DNA of 64,000 bases from DASSFG01 sp035547915 (GTDB lineage Bacteria; Planctomycetota; Planctomycetia; Pirellulales; JAICIG01). The notes under the pieces were generated by a model. That model saw only the letters and a program-made list of their open reading frames with translations, was not told the DNA's origin and made no database searches. Both the position numbers and the translations under genes were made by a program. Positions 1 to 7,800 of the stretch are shown here, piece by piece (position 1 is the first letter of the stretch; each line of letters starts with the position of its first letter). Location of the stretch: contig DASZTS010000135.1 of NCBI GenBank assembly GCA_035547915.1, forward strand, positions 49,128 to 113,127. Reading direction: 5' to 3'.

Positions 1-2
1 AG

Positions 3-740
3 GATGACGCGAACCTTGCGGAACAACTCGCCGGCATCTTGGACAAAGAGATCGATGACGCCCGCTACGACGAAATGTCGATCGAGCTGCGGCTCTATTT
101 GTGCCATGTGCTCGGGGAATTCCATGTGCCGGCCGTGCTCGACACCCTCGTCAAAGCGGCCCAGACACAGCGCGACCCGAAGGAGGCGACGGTTCGCTTC
201 GCTGCCATGAAAGCGATCGCGGTGTGGCTCGACGGCGCTCCGCAAGCGGCCGGTGACACAGCGGAAAAACTCATGCCCACGATCTTGGCTGCTTCTCGCG
301 ATGAGCAACCACTGTTGCGATCTACGGCCGCCTTCGCGCTGGGGGCGGCGGATCGGCCTGATGCGACGCAGCGGCTCGAGCGGATGCTCGTCGATAGCTA
401 TCCCGACGTCCGCTACAATGCGGCCACCATGCTTGCCCGGCGGGGGAACAGCGCCGCCGTCGAAGTGCTGGCCGAAATGCTCGATCCCGGCCAGGCGGTG
501 GCCCTGGAAAAGGAAGACGAGCCGCAATCACGCCGGTACAAGCGAGATTTGATCCTCGTCAATGCCCTGCGGGCCACCGAGGATTTGGCCAAAGAGAATG
601 CGGATGCCGATTTGCGGCCCCTGGTCGAACCGGTCGAGCGGCTGGCGACGCCGGAATCGGCCGGCGGAAGCGACCTGCCCGGTGGAATCCAGGTGCAGGC
701 CAAGGAAGTCTTATTGGAACTGAACCAACGTAGGAGTTGA
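3..740 (+). CDS. HEAT-repeat domain protein, 5' end missing
   Basis: The reading frame is open from the left edge of the window to a TGA at 738-740, so the true start lies outside and about 245 C-terminal residues are visible. The sequence is mainly helical with repeated alanine/leucine pairs typical of HEAT or PBS-lyase-like repeats, for example the stretches around residues 85-110 (RSTAAFALGAAD) and 120-140 (PDVRYNAATMLARRG). Such repeats are protein-protein scaffolds; no catalytic motif is seen. It ends only 3 bases before the ferritin-like gene, whose Shine-Dalgarno sequence (TAGGAG) overlaps the end of this gene, so the two are probably translated from one message. Specific function unknown. 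Confidence 0.75.
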   Translation, partial: DDANLAEQLAGILDKEIDDARYDEMSIELRLYLCHVLGEFHVPAVLDTLVKAAQTQRDPKEATVRFAAMKAIAVWLDGAPQAAGDTAEKLMPTILAASRDEQPLLRSTAAFALGAADRPDATQRLERMLVDSYPDVRYNAATMLARRGNSAAVEVLAEMLDPGQAVALEKEDEPQSRRYKRDLILVNALRATEDLAKENADADLRPLVEPVERLATPESAGGSDLPGGIQVQAKEVLLELNQRRS

Positions 741-743
741 CCG

Positions 744-1196
744 ATGGCTGCTAATGCCCAAGTGATTGAGATGCTTCAGGCAGCGTACTGCATGGAGCTG
801 GAAACGGTGATGAACTACCTGGCCAACAGCATCAACCTCGATGGCGTGCGGGCCGAGGAGATCAAGAAGTCGCTGGCGGCCGACATCACCGAAGAACTTG
901 GGCACGCCACGCAGTTGGGCAACCGCATCAAGCAGGTGGGCGGATTGGTGCCGGGCTCGCTCAAGGTGAAGCTCGGCAATCAGAAACAGCCGGGCGAGAA
1001 CACGACCGACGTCGTGGGTGTCATCAAGGCCGTTATCGAAGCGGAAGAGGCCGCCTGCGCCCAATACCGCAAGATTATTAAGGCCACGGAAGGTGAAGAT
1101 TATGTCACCCAAGACCTCTGCATCCAGTTGCTGGCCGCGGAAGAAGAGCACCTGATTCTCTTCAAAGGTTTTTTGAAGGAATATACGCAGCCATAG
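744..1196 (+). CDS. Ferritin-like / bacterioferritin-type diiron protein
   Basis: A 150-residue all-helical protein. Two E...ExxH-type helix pairs are visible: glutamates in CMELET (near residue 18) and EELGHA (near 51-56), then IEAEEAACAQY (near 95-105) and AEEEH (near 131-135). This is the diiron ligand pattern of the ferritin/bacterioferritin superfamily, which oxidises Fe(II) and stores iron. The length is close to that of classical bacterioferritin (about 155-160). The start is supported by TAGGAG seven bases upstream. It lies next to a very heme- and iron-rich respiratory cluster, so a role in iron supply or protection is an inference from context. Assignment to ferritin, Dps-like or another ferritin-like family is less sure than the fold. 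Confidence 0.8.
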   Translation: MAANAQVIEMLQAAYCMELETVMNYLANSINLDGVRAEEIKKSLAADITEELGHATQLGNRIKQVGGLVPGSLKVKLGNQKQPGENTTDVVGVIKAVIEAEEAACAQYRKIIKATEGEDYVTQDLCIQLLAAEEEHLILFKGFLKEYTQP

Positions 1197-1331
1197 GGGT
1201 TTTCACGGTTCGGCGCGCGCGTTATGTTACCGTTTTCAAAGGCGCACGCGCCGCTCTAACTCCGCCCGTGACACCTTTCGCCGCAGGCGGTTGACAAGCG
1301 ACCGAAGAACGTTAAAACCATTGGAACCGAC

Positions 1332-1351
1332 TTTGTGAAATTTGTCACAAA
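1332..1351. promoter_or_regulatory. CRP/FNR-type palindromic operator
   Basis: TTTGTGA-N6-TCACAAA is a perfect dyad with the TGTGA-N6-TCACA spacing of CRP-family binding sites. The half-sites are at 1334-1338 and 1345-1349, about 80 bp upstream of the Rieske start. It sits in the only sizeable non-coding gap (1197-1431) ahead of the respiratory cluster, so it may control the whole cluster. The regulator is not encoded in this window. As RNA it could also form a short hairpin, but no U-tract follows. Confidence 0.55.
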
Positions 1352-1431
1352 GTCTCCTCTCGACACTTGTTTGCCGTTCGGTGTGGTGTTTTCCGCACCT
1401 TGGTCGACGAGCGTCCACAATCAAGCGCATC

Positions 1432-2601
1432 ATGGCTGAGAAGAAGAAGATGTCGGTGGCCGAGATTCTGGCCGCCGCGCGTAGGGCCGATGGCAAAGGG
1501 GGCGCTCCTGAGGCGGCTCCAGCTCAGTCGCCGGAACCGGCCGCCGAAGAGCCGGCAGGGCATGAAGAATCGGCGGCGCCTGCGGCCGCCGAGCCGGTCG
1601 AGTCGGCAAGCGAACCGGTCGCGAGCGAGAAGCCGGCCGCCCCACCAGCGGCGAAGCCTAAGCCGGCGGCTGGCGGTGCTCGGCCAAGCGTGGCCGACAT
1701 CCTCAAGGCGGCCCGTGAAGGGAAGGCGGCTGGCGCAAGTCCGGCTCCGCCCCCCGCCGCTCCGAAGGCGGAGGTCAAACCTGCCGAGCCCAAGGCCGCA
1801 CCGAAGCCGCCTGCCGCGAAGCCGGCTGCCGCTGCGAAGCCCGCACCCAAGGCCCCCGCGGGGAAGGCAGACGGCGCCGCGACGAAGGCTGCTACCGCGG
1901 GAAAAGATACAGCCAGTATTCTGGCCGCGGCCCGCAAGCAGAATAAGGCTGGGCCGATGACCAAGTCGGAGGCCGCCGCGAAGCTGAAGCCCGAACCCGA
2001 GGCGAAGCCTAAGTCCACGAAACCGGCTGTCCCGCCGATGCCGGCGAAGCCTGCTGCGGCCAAGCCGAAGGCCAAGGAAGCGGTTGCCGAGGAAGATCGC
2101 CGTGGTTTTCTCGCGTTCGCGGTCGGGTCTTTTCTGGGGGTGGGGTTTACGTCCCTGGCGGCGACCGGGGGGTTGTGGACGCTGGGCTTTGCCCGGTTCA
2201 TGTTCCCCAACGTTCTCATCGAGCCGCCGAGCAAGTTCAAGGTCGGCTTTCCCGGTGACTTTGCGCCGGGCATGGTGGAAGAGAAATTCAAGGCCCAATT
2301 CGGCGTGTGGGTCGTGAAGGCGGAGTATCAGGGGCAGATGCAAATCTATGCCCTCAGGACGGTTTGTACGCACTTGGGTTGCACGCCCAACTGGCTGGAG
2401 GGGGAGCAGAAGTTTAAGTGCCCCTGTCACGGTAGCGGTTTCTATAAGGACGGCATCAACTTCGAAGGCCCCGCACCGCGGCCGCTGGAGCGTTATGCCA
2501 TTCATATGGCCGATGACGGCCAGCTCGAAATCGACAAGAGCAAGACGTTTCAAGAGGAAATGGGTCAGTGGAAGGACGCCTCCTGTTTCGTTCCTGTCTA
2601 G
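1432..2601 (+). CDS. Rieske [2Fe-2S] protein with long repeated N-terminal extension
   Basis: A 389-residue protein. The C-terminal half is a Rieske domain with both cluster boxes: CTHLGC (C312, H314, C317) and CPCHGSGF (C330, C332, H333). It is anchored by one hydrophobic segment (about residues 226-255) preceded by an arginine pair (R223-R224, EEDRRGFLAF) that resembles a Tat signal, as expected for Rieske proteins. The first ~215 residues are Ala/Pro/Lys-rich and contain three copies of a short motif: VAEILAAARR (~9), VADILKAARE (~87) and TASILAAARK (~159). It should accept electrons from quinol and pass them to cytochrome c in the complex encoded by the next three genes. The ATG at 1432 was chosen because an upstream in-frame start would add an unrelated sequence overlapping the putative operator region. 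Confidence 0.93.
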   Translation: MAEKKKMSVAEILAAARRADGKGGAPEAAPAQSPEPAAEEPAGHEESAAPAAAEPVESASEPVASEKPAAPPAAKPKPAAGGARPSVADILKAAREGKAAGASPAPPPAAPKAEVKPAEPKAAPKPPAAKPAAAAKPAPKAPAGKADGAATKAATAGKDTASILAAARKQNKAGPMTKSEAAAKLKPEPEAKPKSTKPAVPPMPAKPAAAKPKAKEAVAEEDRRGFLAFAVGSFLGVGFTSLAATGGLWTLGFARFMFPNVLIEPPSKFKVGFPGDFAPGMVEEKFKAQFGVWVVKAEYQGQMQIYALRTVCTHLGCTPNWLEGEQKFKCPCHGSGFYKDGINFEGPAPRPLERYAIHMADDGQLEIDKSKTFQEEMGQWKDASCFVPV

Positions 2602-2692
2602 CAGGCGCGGACCAAGTGGAAGGTGGGCGTTTCGTCCTCGCCGGCTAGTGTCCCTAGCATCGAACATTCAGAATTTATAGTCAAAAATCGCA

Positions 2693-3469
2693 ATGCCCTC
2701 GCTCAGCGAATCGATTCGCAACTCGCAGGTCTGGAAGAGTATTTTTCGGCATCCTATGCCGATCGATCGCCGCAACCGCATTGTGGTGATGCTCACCAAC
2801 TTTTTCCTGCACCTGCATCCGGTTTCGGTGAAGAAGCAGGGAATCGCGCTGAGTTACACGTGGTGCATGGGCGGGGTGACGTTCTTTCTGTTTCTCGTCG
2901 AGACCGTCACCGGCGTGCTTCTGATGTTCTATTACCGGCCCACGCTCGAATGGGCTTATAACGACATTCTTGCGCTACGCGACGTAACCAGTCTCGGCAT
3001 TCTGCGAGAAATCCACCGCTGGGGTGCGCATGCCATGGTGATTACGACCTGGCTGCACATGTACCGGGTCTTTCTGACGGGCAGCTATAAGCCGCCGCGT
3101 GAGTTCAATTGGGTGGTCGGCGTGATCCTGTTGTTGTTGACGCTGTTGTTGTCGTTCACTGGCTATCTGCTGCCGTGGGATCAGCTTGCTATCTGGGCTA
3201 TTACGGTCGGTTCGAACATGGCCCGTGCCACGCCACTGCTGGGGCACGAGGGACCGGGTCAGCAGCTTCTCACGCTGGGCGGCATCGATATGATCACGAA
3301 CGCTTCCGACGCCCGTTTCGCCTTGCTGGGTGCGCGGTTCGTCGGCGAAGAGACGCTCAACCGCTTCTACGTGTTGCACTGTATTGCTATTCCGCTGGCC
3401 GCGTCGCTCTTGATTGCAATTCATTTTTGGCGCGTGAGGAAAGATGGCGGCATAAGCGGACCCTTGTAA
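2693..3469 (+). CDS. Cytochrome b6-type cytochrome b N-terminal subunit
   Basis: A 258-residue membrane protein with four transmembrane helices, the size of a split cytochrome b (b6 form). Heme b ligands are visible as H108/H122 in helix B (13 residues between) and H229/H244 in helix D. The 14 residues between the helix-D histidines are the b6f-type spacing, against 13 in mitochondrial-type bc1. Cys58, in YTWCMGGVTF, falls where cytochrome b6 has the cysteine that covalently binds heme c(i). The C-terminal RVRKDGGISGPL closely resembles the b6 end. It should form the quinone-reducing core of a bc/b6f-like complex with the Rieske protein upstream and the subunit-IV-like protein downstream. Confidence 0.93.
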   Translation: MPSLSESIRNSQVWKSIFRHPMPIDRRNRIVVMLTNFFLHLHPVSVKKQGIALSYTWCMGGVTFFLFLVETVTGVLLMFYYRPTLEWAYNDILALRDVTSLGILREIHRWGAHAMVITTWLHMYRVFLTGSYKPPREFNWVVGVILLLLTLLLSFTGYLLPWDQLAIWAITVGSNMARATPLLGHEGPGQQLLTLGGIDMITNASDARFALLGARFVGEETLNRFYVLHCIAIPLAASLLIAIHFWRVRKDGGISGPL

Positions 3470-3536
3470 GTCGGCACGCTATGAATCCGCACTTTGTGAG
3501 CATAACGCTTCTCTGATCCCTGGTTCCTGAACCTCC

Positions 3537-4886
3537 ATGCACGGCTCCGAAGCAACGTTTATTCGCGACATCGCCACCGGGCTCGGTTTTTACTACCTGC
3601 TCTTGTGCGCGATGAATTGGATCACCGCGATGTTGCTGTGGCGCAAGGGGCCGGTGACATACTTTCACATCGCCGGGGTGATCCCCTTCACCAACGTACT
3701 CTTGTGGCTGTTGGTCGGTACGTTCTTTTTCATTCTGGCCCCTTTCACGATGATCGGCTGGCCGCCCCTGTTGCCACCGGCCGCCAAGCACGCGGTGAAC
3801 ATGCTCTCGGGGCCGGTGACGCTGACCGTCGGATCGCTGATCGCCCTGACGGTGCTGTTCGTAGGCCGTCGCTTCTTCACCAAGCCGCTCGTCGCCTGGT
3901 CGGGCTTCAATTTGGCCTTGCTGGCGATGGGTCTCTCGATGACCGATCCGACGTTCGCCGCCATCGTCCAAAAGCCCGACAACGTGCCGATCGTGGGCTT
4001 GGTGTTCCTGTTGGCATTTTTCACCTGGTTGGCCAGCTACAAGGCCGTCGAGAACGACGATCGCATGCGGCAGGGGTTGCCGCCTATGGAGAAGGTAGAC
4101 GACGAGAAGGTGCTCGTCTGGCCAGACCTGGTCTACACGGAACTGATCTGCATGGTGGCCCTCACCGCGGTGTTGCTGGTGTGGGGTATCGCCCTGCAAG
4201 CACCGCTGGAAGACCCGGCGAGCAGCGTCAAGACGCCCAATCCCTCCAAGGCGCCTTGGTATTTTCTCGGTTTGCAGGAAATGCTCGTCTATTACGACCC
4301 CTGGTACGCGGGCGTCGTATTGCCGAGCGTCGTGCTCGTGGGGCTCATGGCCATCCCTTTCCTCGACTTTAACCGCCAGGGAAACGGCTACTATACGATC
4401 GAACAACGCAAGTTCAGCTACATCGTGTTCCAGATCGGTTTCCTGGAGCTGTGGATCGTGCTGATCGTGCTGGGTACGTTTCTGCGAGGTCCGAACTGGA
4501 ACTTTTTCGGGCCTTTCGAGCCGTGGGACGTTCACAAGGTCTTGCCGCTCAATAACGTCGATTTGTCGCAGTATTTTTGGGTCGAATGGCTGGGCCGAAG
4601 CATGCCGCGGGCGCCCGAGGGGAGCACCGCGCTGCAGCAATTGCCCTACATTCTGCTGCGTGAGTCGCCTGGCATCATCGCCGTGATCGTTTATCTCGTT
4701 TTCCTCCCGCCCTTGATGGCCGCCACGGTCTTCCGCAAGTTTTTCGTGCGGATGGGCTTTATCCGCTTCATGGTGATGTCGAACCTGCTGCTGTTGATGG
4801 CCAGCTTGCCTATCAAGATGGTGCTGCGGTGGGTCTTCAATCTGAAGTACATCATCAGCATTCCGGAATACTTTTTGAACTTTTGA
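3537..4886 (+). CDS. Cytochrome b C-terminal (subunit IV-like) protein with extra membrane domain
   Basis: A 449-residue polytopic protein. The middle part (about residues 190-290: VLVWPDLVYTELICM, then NPSKAPWYFLGLQEMLVYY) matches the cytochrome b C-terminal/subunit IV domain that completes the Qo site. The canonical PEWY Qo motif is replaced by APWY, so its glutamate is absent. Subunit IV of b6f is about 160 residues. Here roughly 180 residues with several extra hydrophobic segments precede the domain and about 150 residues with two or three more helices follow it. The gene lies between the b6-type gene and the multiheme cytochrome gene, so it is almost certainly part of the same complex. 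The ATG at 3537 has no strong Shine-Dalgarno sequence. Confidence 0.88.
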   Translation: MHGSEATFIRDIATGLGFYYLLLCAMNWITAMLLWRKGPVTYFHIAGVIPFTNVLLWLLVGTFFFILAPFTMIGWPPLLPPAAKHAVNMLSGPVTLTVGSLIALTVLFVGRRFFTKPLVAWSGFNLALLAMGLSMTDPTFAAIVQKPDNVPIVGLVFLLAFFTWLASYKAVENDDRMRQGLPPMEKVDDEKVLVWPDLVYTELICMVALTAVLLVWGIALQAPLEDPASSVKTPNPSKAPWYFLGLQEMLVYYDPWYAGVVLPSVVLVGLMAIPFLDFNRQGNGYYTIEQRKFSYIVFQIGFLELWIVLIVLGTFLRGPNWNFFGPFEPWDVHKVLPLNNVDLSQYFWVEWLGRSMPRAPEGSTALQQLPYILLRESPGIIAVIVYLVFLPPLMAATVFRKFFVRMGFIRFMVMSNLLLLMASLPIKMVLRWVFNLKYIISIPEYFLNF

Positions 4887-4892
4887 TCGTTT

Positions 4893-7800
4893 ATGCCCGC
4901 TAACGAACAAACTTGGCGCGACCAGAAGTTGCTGCACGTGGTGTTCGGCGTCACGTCGATCGTGATGCTGCTCTCGACGATCTGGATGCTCGCCAAGGAC
5001 CATAGCCGCGAGTGGAAGAACTACCAGCGGCGGTTCCAACGTCTCGAAGCCTACACGGCCGATGCTCGGCTCAGCGAGGAAGAGACCGCCGACTACTACG
5101 CCAAGGAGAAAGAGCTCGAGCACCTGGTCGCCGTGGCCCGCAGTTCGGCGCCGCCCGCGGAGGTTGTCGATAGCTTCGTCGAGGAGGCCAAGAAGAAGGC
5201 GTCCGACAAGAACGTGGGTAGCCGGTATACCTATCGGGTTGACCGCATCGAGAAGGCGCAAGAAGAACTGGCCAAAGCCCGGCGTTCGGCCCGTTCGCGG
5301 GGCGGAGCCAAGGACGGTGAAGAGGGGAGCACGGACGGTATCGCCGAAAGCGAACGCGCTGGCGTCATTGAAAGGCGCAATGAGCTGATCGCCGCGATGC
5401 AGGATGTGCTGTCGCGGGCGAAGCAAGTCGAAGACAATGCTCAGCGCGAATTGAAATTCAAGCGTGCACACCTCGACGGCGTACGCAGCGAGTACGACAT
5501 CGGTGTGAACGAGGGCATGGGGGAGGCCCAGCTAGCGGGCATCGAAGACCGTGTCCGGGTCATTGAACGGGAAATCAACGGAGATGGCGACGCGGTTTAC
5601 GGGCTGCTTTCGGCGGCCCAGGACGCCAAGACGCATCGCGAGAAGCTCCAGAAACTCTTAGATCGAGCAACGGCCGACGAAGCGCTCGCGCAGAAGGCGC
5701 TGGCTGACCATCAGGCGGATATCAAACGGGTGGAAACCACGCTGGCCGAGCGGCGTGAGAACCTTGGCAAGAGCTTTTTGGAAATGCCGGTGGTCGATGC
5801 CTTTGGCCGGCCGCTGAAGATCGACAACATCTGGTTGCCACAGCTTACGTGGAACAACAACTTTCGCGATGTGGCCCGTTTCGATCGCTGCACGACCTGT
5901 CACCAGGGTATCGAAAAGACCGCACCCGGTTCGGCGGTCAAGCCTGGATATCCGACGACGGAGCGCATCGAGCTGACGTTGGCAACGCCGAGCGAGCGGC
6001 CCGATCTGACGGAAGAGCAGAAGCTCCGCCTGCGCGAGATCAAGGGCGACGAGGCGGTCGCCGAGCAAGAGCTGCAATACACGCTGGTCCAGGCCTATGG
6101 CTTGGAGATCGCCAAGCATGGATTGTTCAACGCCGGCGATGTCACGGTCACGGTCGTGCGGCCCAAGAGTCCGGCGGCAACGGCCCGGCTCGAGCCGGGT
6201 GACGTCATCGAGCAGATCAACGACGTCAAGTTGCTCGACCGCAGCCGCGCGAAGAGCTATCTGTTGGATAGCGTCGAATGGGGTAAGCCGCTGACGCTGC
6301 ACGTACGTCGCGGCACGCCGGAGCCTTACAGCTCGCACCCGCGTCTCGATCTGTTCGTGGGATCGATGAGCCCGCACAAACTCGGCGAGATGGGCTGCTC
6401 GGCCTGCCACGACGGGCAGGGTAGCGCGACCGAGTTCAAGTGGGTGTCGCACACCCCGAATACACCGGCGCAGGCCGAGGATTGGCATCGTGACTACGGC
6501 TGGTTCAACAACCACAACTGGTTGTTTCCCATGATGCCCAAGCGCTTCAACGAGAGCATGTGCTTGAAGTGCCACCACGACGTGGTGGAACTCGAACCGA
6601 GCGAGCGCTTTCCAGAGCCGCCGGCACCAAAGCTCGTCGAAGGCTACAACACCATTCGGCAATTTGGCTGCTTCGGCTGCCACGAAATTAACGGCTGGGA
6701 CGGCCCGAGCCGTCGCCGCGGTCCCGACTTGCGGGCCGAGCCGGCCTACTTCGCCGCGGCGCAGTCGATTCTGACCGATCGCGGTCTTTCGGACCATGAG
6801 CGGTCGCTGGCCGAGGAGGTGGTTGCTCATCCCGACCGGCACGAGGCCCGCAAGCTGCTGGCCGAATTGATCAAAGCCGATGCCGCTCTCGTTCCGCCCG
6901 CCGACGAGAAGGCGCCCCAGACCGACGAGAAGATGGGTGACGAGGTCGCCGAACAGAAGGCACTCGAGATGGCAGGCGATGCCGAGCGGACCGTTCCTGA
7001 TCAGGCCAGGCTCACCCCGGCCTCGCACAAATTGGCGGGCTTGCTGGCAGCCGACGAAGAAACACCCGGTCAGTTTCGCAAGGTCGGACCCAGCCTGCGT
7101 TACGTGGGTAGCAAGCTCGACTTGGCATTTCTAAACGACTGGATCAAGAATCCGACGAGCTTCCGTCCCAGCACCAAAATGCCTCGCTTCTTCGGCCTCT
7201 GGGATCACCTTGTGCCGCAAGAAAAGGTGGATGAACGCGGCAACCCGATCACGGACGAGAATGGGCATCCCGTGATGGTTGAAAGTCAGGGGCGGAAAGA
7301 CGCCGAACTGTTTGAGCCGGTCGAGATTCGGGCCATTGCGGAGTATCTGCTCGACCGTAGCGAACCATTCCAATACGTGGAACGCTATGAGGGCGTGAGC
7401 GAGAAGGCGTCGGCGGAGCGCGGCAAGGAATTGTTTTCGACGCGAGGTTGTCTGGCCTGCCATCAGCATAAGGATTTTCCCGACGGAAAGCAGTCGCAGG
7501 GCCCCGACCTATCGCGGATCGGTTCGAAGCTGACGACGAAGGACGGCCAGCGCTGGCTCTATAGCTGGGTGCGCGAGCCGAACCGGTACCACGCTCGCAC
7601 CGTGATGCCGAACCTCTTCTTGGAGCCGATCACCGCTGCGGACGGTGATGTGAGTGATCCGGCCGACGACATCACGGCCTATTTGCTCGCCTCGCAGGAC
7701 GACTGGAAGCCCGCGCCCGTGGGCGAGGTTAACAAGGGCGCCCTGGAGCAGTTGGCGTTCATCTATCTCAAGGGGTCGTTCACGGAGCGGCAGGCCGTGC

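Noticed and set aside
3387..5471. 694-codon open frame on the - strand
   Set aside because: Antisense to cytochrome b C-terminal and the octaheme cytochrome genes; His/Arg/Gln-rich composition without domains, typical of shadow frames in GC-rich DNA.
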